Assembly: GCA_047610385.1 (NCBI GenBank)
Contig: JBLGAC010000001.1
Span: forward strand, 145,645 to 209,644
Length of the DNA: 64,000 bases
Reading direction: 5' to 3'
DNA from: JBOCEF01 sp047610385
GTDB taxonomy: Bacteria; Pseudomonadota; Alphaproteobacteria; Rhodobacterales; Rhodobacteraceae
Positions 60,090 to 64,000 of the stretch are shown in pieces. Position numbers and translations under genes: made by a program. Every line of letters starts with the position of its first letter. Positions within the stretch are counted from its first letter, which is position 1. The notes below the pieces were generated by a model that ran no database searches, was not told the DNA's origin, and saw only the letters and a program-made list of their open reading frames with translations.

Positions 60090-60469
60090 CAGACGTTCTC
60101 CTCGACCTGGCGAACCTTAACGGTGACCTGGCTGAACGGCTTGAAGATGCGTCCGAAACGACCGCGCGCCCTAGGGCGACCGCGTTTCATCACCATCGTC
60201 TTGCCGACCCAGGCTTCGGCGACGACCAGGTTGTCGACGTCAAGACCGTGGTTGTTCTCAGCATTGGCGATCGCCGACTGAAGGCATTTCTTCACGTCGT
60301 TGGCGATGCGCTTTTTGGAGAAGGTCAGCTCAGACAAAGCCTGCCCAACCGTCTTCTGCCGGATCAGCTGCGCGACCAAGTTCAGCTTCTGCGGCGACAC
60401 GCGCAGCATTCGGCTGACGGCCATCGCTTCATCGTCCGCGACGCGGCGCGGATTTTGGGACTTGCCCAT
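60089..60469 (-). CDS. rplV: 50S ribosomal protein L22 (uL22)
   Basis: A 126-residue protein lining the exit tunnel. The segment RMLRVSPQKLNLVAQLIRQK and the beta-hairpin tip KRGRPRARGRFGRIFKP are diagnostic. It starts six bases after rpsS. Its N-terminus is slightly longer than in E. coli. Confidence 0.99.
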   Translation of the reverse strand: MGKSQNPRRVADDEAMAVSRMLRVSPQKLNLVAQLIRQKTVGQALSELTFSKKRIANDVKKCLQSAIANAENNHGLDVDNLVVAEAWVGKTMVMKRGRPRARGRFGRIFKPFSQVTVKVRQVEENV

Positions 60470-60475
60470 AACTCG

Positions 60476-60754
60476 TTACCTCCGCTTCGCTTTTTTGTCG
60501 GCGGAATGGCCGTAATAGGTGCGAGTCGGCGAGTATTCGCCGAACTTCTGACCAATCATATCCTCAGTCACGTTGACCGGGATATGCTTGTGGCCGTTGT
60601 AAACGCCGAACGTCAAACCGACGAACTGCGGCAGGATGGTGCTCCGACGCGACCAGATTTTGATCACTTCGTTGCGCGTATTACCCTGCGCCTTCTCCGC
60701 CTTCTTAAGGACATAGGAGTCGACGAACGGGCCCTTCCAGATAGAACGAGGCAT
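60476..60754 (-). CDS. rpsS: 30S ribosomal protein S19 (uS19)
   Basis: A 92-residue small-subunit head protein. The N-terminus PRSIWKGPFVDSYVLKKAEK and the block FVGLTFGVYNGHKHIPV are diagnostic. It starts 11 bases after rplB. Confidence 0.99.
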   Translation of the reverse strand: MPRSIWKGPFVDSYVLKKAEKAQGNTRNEVIKIWSRRSTILPQFVGLTFGVYNGHKHIPVNVTEDMIGQKFGEYSPTRTYYGHSADKKAKRR

Positions 60755-60765
60755 CTGTCGGCTCC

Positions 60766-61605
60766 TTACTTCTTGCCCTTGCGCACATGGCGCGAGCGGA
60801 GAATGTACTTATCGGTCGCCTTGTTCGTGCGGGTGCGATGGCCCTTGGTGGGCTTGCCCCAGGGCGTGACCGGGTGACGACCGCCCGAGGTGCGACCTTC
60901 GCCGCCGCCGTGGGGGTGATCGATCGGGTTCATGGCAACGCCGCGGACCGAAGGACGCTTTCCCTTGTGACGGATGCGTCCGGCCTTGCCGAAGTTCTGG
61001 TTCTGATGGTCCTGGTTGGACACCGCACCGATCGTCGCCATGCACTCCTGACGCACAAGCCGAAGCTCGCCCGAGGAGAGACGGATCTGAGCGTAGCCAC
61101 CATCACGACCAACGAACTGAGCGTAGGAGCCCGCAGCGCGCGCCACCTGGCCACCCTTGCCGGGCTTCAGTTCGATGTTGTGAACGATCGTGCCAATCGG
61201 CATGCCGGTGAAGGGCATCGCGTTGCCGGGCTTCACGTCGACTTTGTTGCCGGCAACAACCTGATCGCCAACGCCGAGGCGCTGCGGGGCCAGGATGTAG
61301 GTACGTTCGCCATCCGCATACAGCACGAGCGCGATGAACGCCGTACGGTTGGGATCGTATTCGATGCGTTCCACCGTCGCGGGCACGTCGTACTTACGAC
61401 GCTTGAAATCCACAATACGGTAAAGGCGCTTCGCGCCGCCGCCGCGCCGCCGCGCGGTGATCCGTCCGGTGTTGTTCCGGCCGCCCTTTTTCGTCAGGCC
61501 CTCAGTGAGGGTCTTGACGGGACGTCCTTTCCACAGTTCCGAACGGTCGATCAGAACCAGCCCGCGCTGGCCCGGCGTCGTGGGTTTGTAAGTCTTCAAC
61601 GCCAT
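60766..61605 (-). CDS. rplB: 50S ribosomal protein L2 (uL2)
   Basis: A 279-residue protein needed for subunit joining and peptidyl transfer. The start ALKTYKPTTPGQRGLVLIDR at 61605 is the family N-terminus; the frame continues open for 47 codons upstream, but that stretch translates hairpin DNA. The C-terminal MNPIDHPHGGGEGRTSGGRH is diagnostic. Unusually, 225 bases separate it from rplW. Confidence 0.99.
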   Translation of the reverse strand: MALKTYKPTTPGQRGLVLIDRSELWKGRPVKTLTEGLTKKGGRNNTGRITARRRGGGAKRLYRIVDFKRRKYDVPATVERIEYDPNRTAFIALVLYADGERTYILAPQRLGVGDQVVAGNKVDVKPGNAMPFTGMPIGTIVHNIELKPGKGGQVARAAGSYAQFVGRDGGYAQIRLSSGELRLVRQECMATIGAVSNQDHQNQNFGKAGRIRHKGKRPSVRGVAMNPIDHPHGGGEGRTSGGRHPVTPWGKPTKGHRTRTNKATDKYILRSRHVRKGKK

Positions 61606-61830
61606 CTTGCTGTCTTCCGTCGCTGTAGCATTCTCGCGTTCGGGCGCTGCCCGGGGTCGCGAAGCCTGCTTTGACACATGCGGCCCCGAAGGTCCGCGTC
61701 GCGTGAAACCGGGCCCCGAAGGGCGCCGTTTCGGGCCGAAGCCCATCGTTCTCAGTCAGTTTTTAAGGTCTGGCCGGGAACGAAACCGCGGGCCCGAAGG
61801 CCCGCGAGAATCAGATCGTTGTGGCTTCTA
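61606..61830. other. rplW-rplB gap with several GAA-loop hairpins
   Basis: A 225-base spacer inside an otherwise tightly packed operon. CGGCCCCGAAGGTCCG (61681-61696), CCGGGCCCCGAAGGGCG near 61709-61728, and a perfect 8-base-pair stem with loop CGAA at 61787-61806 share the centre CCCGAAGG. The first, with its ATGCGG flank (61678-61683), resembles the dispersed 35-base repeat in degenerate form. Confidence 0.6.
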
Positions 61831-62127
61831 TCAAAGCCCGGTGGAAACGTCGATCATGTTTCCCTCTTCGAGGGTCACATAGGCCTTTTTGACGTCCTTG
61901 CGCCGACCCAGCATACCGCGGAAGCGCTTGGTCTTCCCCTTGGTCACGGCGGTGTTCACCGCCTTGACCTTGACCTTGAAGAGGGCCTCGACCGCCTCCT
62001 TGATCAACGGCTTGCTGGCGTCGATCGCCACCTCGAACACAACGGCGTTGTGCTCAGAGGCCATTGTGGCCTTTTCGGTGATGATCGGCTTGCGGATCAC
62101 GTCGTAGAGTTCAGCTTTCACGGTCAT
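61831..62127 (-). CDS. rplW: 50S ribosomal protein L23 (uL23)
   Basis: A 98-residue protein at the tunnel exit that docks SRP and trigger factor. The segment YDVIRKPIITEKATMASEHN and the TKGKTKRFRGMLGRRKDVKK block are diagnostic. Its start overlaps the rplD stop by four bases. Confidence 0.98.
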   Translation of the reverse strand: MTVKAELYDVIRKPIITEKATMASEHNAVVFEVAIDASKPLIKEAVEALFKVKVKAVNTAVTKGKTKRFRGMLGRRKDVKKAYVTLEEGNMIDVSTGL

Positions 62128-62744
62128 TTCAGGCGCGCCTCCAGCGCTTCCAGACCGGCCTTCGTCAGCACGAGCTTATCACGGCGCAGGATGTCATAGA
62201 CATTCGCACCCTGGCACGGCAGCACGTCGAGACCGTCAATGTTGCGCGCGGCGAGCAGGAAGTTGGCGTCAACCTCCGGCCCGTCGATGAACAGCGCCCG
62301 ACGAAGACCGAGCTTTTTGACGTTGGACGCCAGCAGCGCGGTCTTGGCCTCAGCCATCGTGATGTTCTGCACGATGACCAGTTCGCCGGCTTTGACCTTA
62401 GCCGAAAGCGCCATCTTCAGACCCAGTTTGCGGACCTTTTTGGTCAGCTCATGCGCATGGGAGCGTACGACCGGGCCTTTGGTGGTGGCGCCGTGACGGA
62501 ACTGTGCCACGGCCTTGTCGCCGTGACGTGCGCCGCCGGTGCCCTTTTGACGGTAGATCTTTTTCGTGGAGTAGCTGAGCTCACCCCGCGATTTGGTCTT
62601 GTGCGTGCCCGCCTGGCGCTTGGCCAGCTGGTAACGCACGACCCGGTGCAGGATGTCCGCGCGCGGCTCCAGCCCGAAGATCTCATCATTCAATTCGATT
62701 TCGCCCGCAGGGGACGCGTCGAGATTGAGAATAGCAGCTTTCAT
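62124..62744 (-). CDS. rplD: 50S ribosomal protein L4 (uL4)
   Basis: A 206-residue protein with a tunnel-lining loop; in E. coli it also represses the S10 operon. The block KKIYRQKGTGGARHGDKAVA, then QFRHGATTKGPVVRSHAHEL, is diagnostic. Its ATG shares one base with the rplC stop. Confidence 0.99.
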   Translation of the reverse strand: MKAAILNLDASPAGEIELNDEIFGLEPRADILHRVVRYQLAKRQAGTHKTKSRGELSYSTKKIYRQKGTGGARHGDKAVAQFRHGATTKGPVVRSHAHELTKKVRKLGLKMALSAKVKAGELVIVQNITMAEAKTALLASNVKKLGLRRALFIDGPEVDANFLLAARNIDGLDVLPCQGANVYDILRRDKLVLTKAGLEALEARLK

Positions 62745-63469
62745 CACTCAGCCCCCCCGTCGACGGTCACTTCGGCCGGAGCCTCAGAAGCCTCGGCAGT
62801 GCGGATCGCAGCCGGGGTCGGAAGACCGTCAAAGGCCTTCTTCTTCACGGCGTCGCGAATGGTAACCCAGCCGCCCTTGGACCCCGGAACCGCACCTTTG
62901 ACCATGACCAGACCACGACCGAGATCCGTGCGGACCACTTCGAGGTTCTGGATCGTAACGCGCGCCGCGCCCATGTGGCCGGCCATCTTCTTGCCCTTGA
63001 ACACGCGGCCCGGATCCTGACACTGGCCCGTGGACCCGTGTGAGCGATGCGAAACCGACACGCCGTGCGACGCACGCAGGCCGCCGAAGTTGTGGCGTTT
63101 CATAGCGCCGGCAAAGCCTTTGCCGATGCTCGTGCCCGCGACGTCGACATGCTGACCGGCAAGGAAATGCTCAGCGGTGATTTCAGCGCCGACTTCGATC
63201 AGGTTCTCGGGGGAAACCCGGAACTCGGCCACTTTGCGCTTGGGTGCCACATTGCCACGGGCGAAGTGACCGCGCATCTGCGCCGTCGTGTTCTTCGCCT
63301 TCGCGTTGCCCGCGCCAAGCTGGACGGCAGTGTAGCCGTCATTGTCCGAGGTGCGCTGAGCGACAACCTGGACATTTTCCATGTGGAGAACAGTGACAGG
63401 GATCTGCCGACCATCTTCCATGAAAAGCCGGGTCATACCCAGCTTTTTTGCGATTACTCCGGAGCGCAT
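62744..63469 (-). CDS. rplC: 50S ribosomal protein L3 (uL3)
   Basis: A 241-residue early-assembly protein. The start MRSGVIAKKLGMTRLFMEDG at 63469 is preferred because GAGGGG lies six bases upstream; an ATG two codons earlier abuts that site. The block SHRSHGSTGQCQDPGRVFKG is diagnostic. The C-terminal 25 residues are an Ala/Glu-rich extension. It starts 10 bases after rpsJ. Confidence 0.99.
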   Translation of the reverse strand: MRSGVIAKKLGMTRLFMEDGRQIPVTVLHMENVQVVAQRTSDNDGYTAVQLGAGNAKAKNTTAQMRGHFARGNVAPKRKVAEFRVSPENLIEVGAEITAEHFLAGQHVDVAGTSIGKGFAGAMKRHNFGGLRASHGVSVSHRSHGSTGQCQDPGRVFKGKKMAGHMGAARVTIQNLEVVRTDLGRGLVMVKGAVPGSKGGWVTIRDAVKKKAFDGLPTPAAIRTAEASEAPAEVTVDGGAE

Positions 63470-63479
63470 GTTCATCCCC

Positions 63480-63788
63480 TCAGAGCTTGATCTCGACGTC
63501 CACGCCGGCCGCGAGGTCGAGCTTCATCAGCGCGTCCACGGTCTGCGGGGTCGGGTCAACGATGTCCAGCATGCGCTTGTGCGTGCGGATCTCGAACTGC
63601 TCACGGCTTTTCTTGTCAATGTGCGGACCGCGCAGGACGGTATACTTCTCAATCTTGTTGGGAAGTGGGATCGGTCCGCGGACGGTCGCGCCGGTGCGCT
63701 TGGCGGTATCGACGATTTCCTTCGTGCTGGCATCCAGCACGCGGTAGTCGAAGGCCCTAAGCCGGATTCTGATATTCTGGCCTTGCAT
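63480..63788 (-). CDS. rpsJ: 30S ribosomal protein S10 (uS10)
   Basis: A 102-residue small-subunit protein that also serves as NusE in antitermination. The N-terminus MQGQNIRIRLRAFDYRVLDA and the block TVLRGPHIDKKSREQFEIRT are diagnostic. It heads the S10 operon, 87 bases after tuf. Confidence 0.99.
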   Translation of the reverse strand: MQGQNIRIRLRAFDYRVLDASTKEIVDTAKRTGATVRGPIPLPNKIEKYTVLRGPHIDKKSREQFEIRTHKRMLDIVDPTPQTVDALMKLDLAAGVDVEIKL

Positions 63789-63828
63789 GGCACTTACCTC
63801 TCGGGGATCGCAGGGAATTCAACGAGTT

Positions 63829-63853
63829 GGCCGGGAGCAAGACACCCCCGGCC
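63829..63853. other. Stem-loop between tuf and rpsJ
   Basis: GGCCGGG (63829-63835) pairs with CCCGGCC (63847-63853), loop of 11. There is no U-tract, so tuf and rpsJ may still be co-transcribed with partial termination or processing here. Confidence 0.5.
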
Positions 63854-63875
63854 GACTGGAACAGAACTGCGCAGA

Positions 63876-64000
63876 TTACGCGATGATTTTCGACACCACG
63901 CCGGCGCCGACAGTGCGGCCACCTTCACGGATGGCGAAGCGCAGCTTCTCCTCCATGGCGATGGGCGCGATCAGCTCGACTTCGAACTTAAGGTTGTCGC
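63876..64000 (-). CDS. tuf: Elongation factor Tu (partial, C-terminal end only)
   Basis: Only the last 41 residues are in the window. They read LKFEVELIAPIAMEEKLRFA, then IREGGRTVGAGVVSKIIA, the beta-barrel C-terminus of EF-Tu, which delivers aminoacyl-tRNA to the ribosome. The N-terminus lies beyond the right edge. Its position before rpsJ is the usual one for a tuf gene in this operon. Confidence 0.98.
   Translation of the reverse strand, partial: DNLKFEVELIAPIAMEEKLRFAIREGGRTVGAGVVSKIIA

Noticed and set aside
61606..61746. N-terminal extension of rplB
   Set aside because: The open frame translates the GAA-loop hairpin DNA into Arg/Gly/Pro-rich sequence with no counterpart in L2. The family start at 61605 is clear.
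1..64000. tRNA or rRNA genes, CRISPR array
   Set aside because: No GTTCGAAT-type T-arm with a matching acceptor stem was found in any gap. No regularly spaced repeats of CRISPR type occur; the dispersed hairpin repeat is not clustered.

Overview
The window comes from a GC-rich alphaproteobacterium, most likely a member of the Rhodobacteraceae/Roseobacter group. The evidence is the gene order tuf-S10-spc-alpha followed by a Do-like protease, rarA, rluC and crcB; a 44-residue aa3 oxidase subunit IV; a COQ9 gene; a GTTC-N7-GTTC LexA box; and adk placed between secY and rpsM with no rpmJ beside secY. No rRNA, tRNA, CRISPR array or intact insertion sequence was seen.

Layout. 1-9.2 kb: partial cobT, an SOS-boxed imuB, a HAD phosphatase, small housekeeping genes (LysE exporter, CCA-adding enzyme, Nudix hydrolase) and two tandem DUF2059-like secreted proteins. 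9.2-17.2 kb: a DUF1285 gene, then a MoxR ATPase - DUF58 - two large membrane proteins cluster. 17.3-30.5 kb: mixed metabolic genes (GNAT, flavin reductase, FAD-linked oxidase, Sua5, an acyl-CoA dehydrogenase coupled to a metallo-beta-lactamase-fold protein, an M48 lipoprotein protease, a TetR regulator, rpsU, COQ9, a LysR regulator). It includes one 818-base gene-free stretch (18766-19583) with an AT-rich, palindrome-dense core.

30.6-43.6 kb is the most distinctive part. An acyl-CoA synthetase gene lies next to a three-gene signalling operon (LuxR-type response regulator, FIST/NosP-like sensor, hybrid histidine kinase). Beyond a small AT-rich islet follow an ExaA-type PQQ alcohol dehydrogenase, a secreted protein of unknown function, a c-type cytochrome, a PQQ-associated CXXCW rhodanese-like protein and a complete SBP-permease-ATPase ABC transporter. 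The likely logic is that periplasmic alcohol oxidation passes electrons to the cytochrome, and that a heme/NO-type FIST sensor and kinase control the system through the LuxR regulator. Three promoter regions in this cluster carry a similar 15-base motif, a candidate site for that regulator.

43.7-49.0 kb: rluC-like and crcB, an SDR, rarA and a Do-like protease. 49.2-64.0 kb: the large ribosomal protein superoperon on the minus strand, from rplQ back to a partial tuf. Several gene borders in it carry long GC-rich stem-loops. A strong sigma70-type promoter lies in front of rpsM, and there is a clear terminator after rplQ. A short hairpin-forming repeat recurs in at least three intergenic regions of the window.
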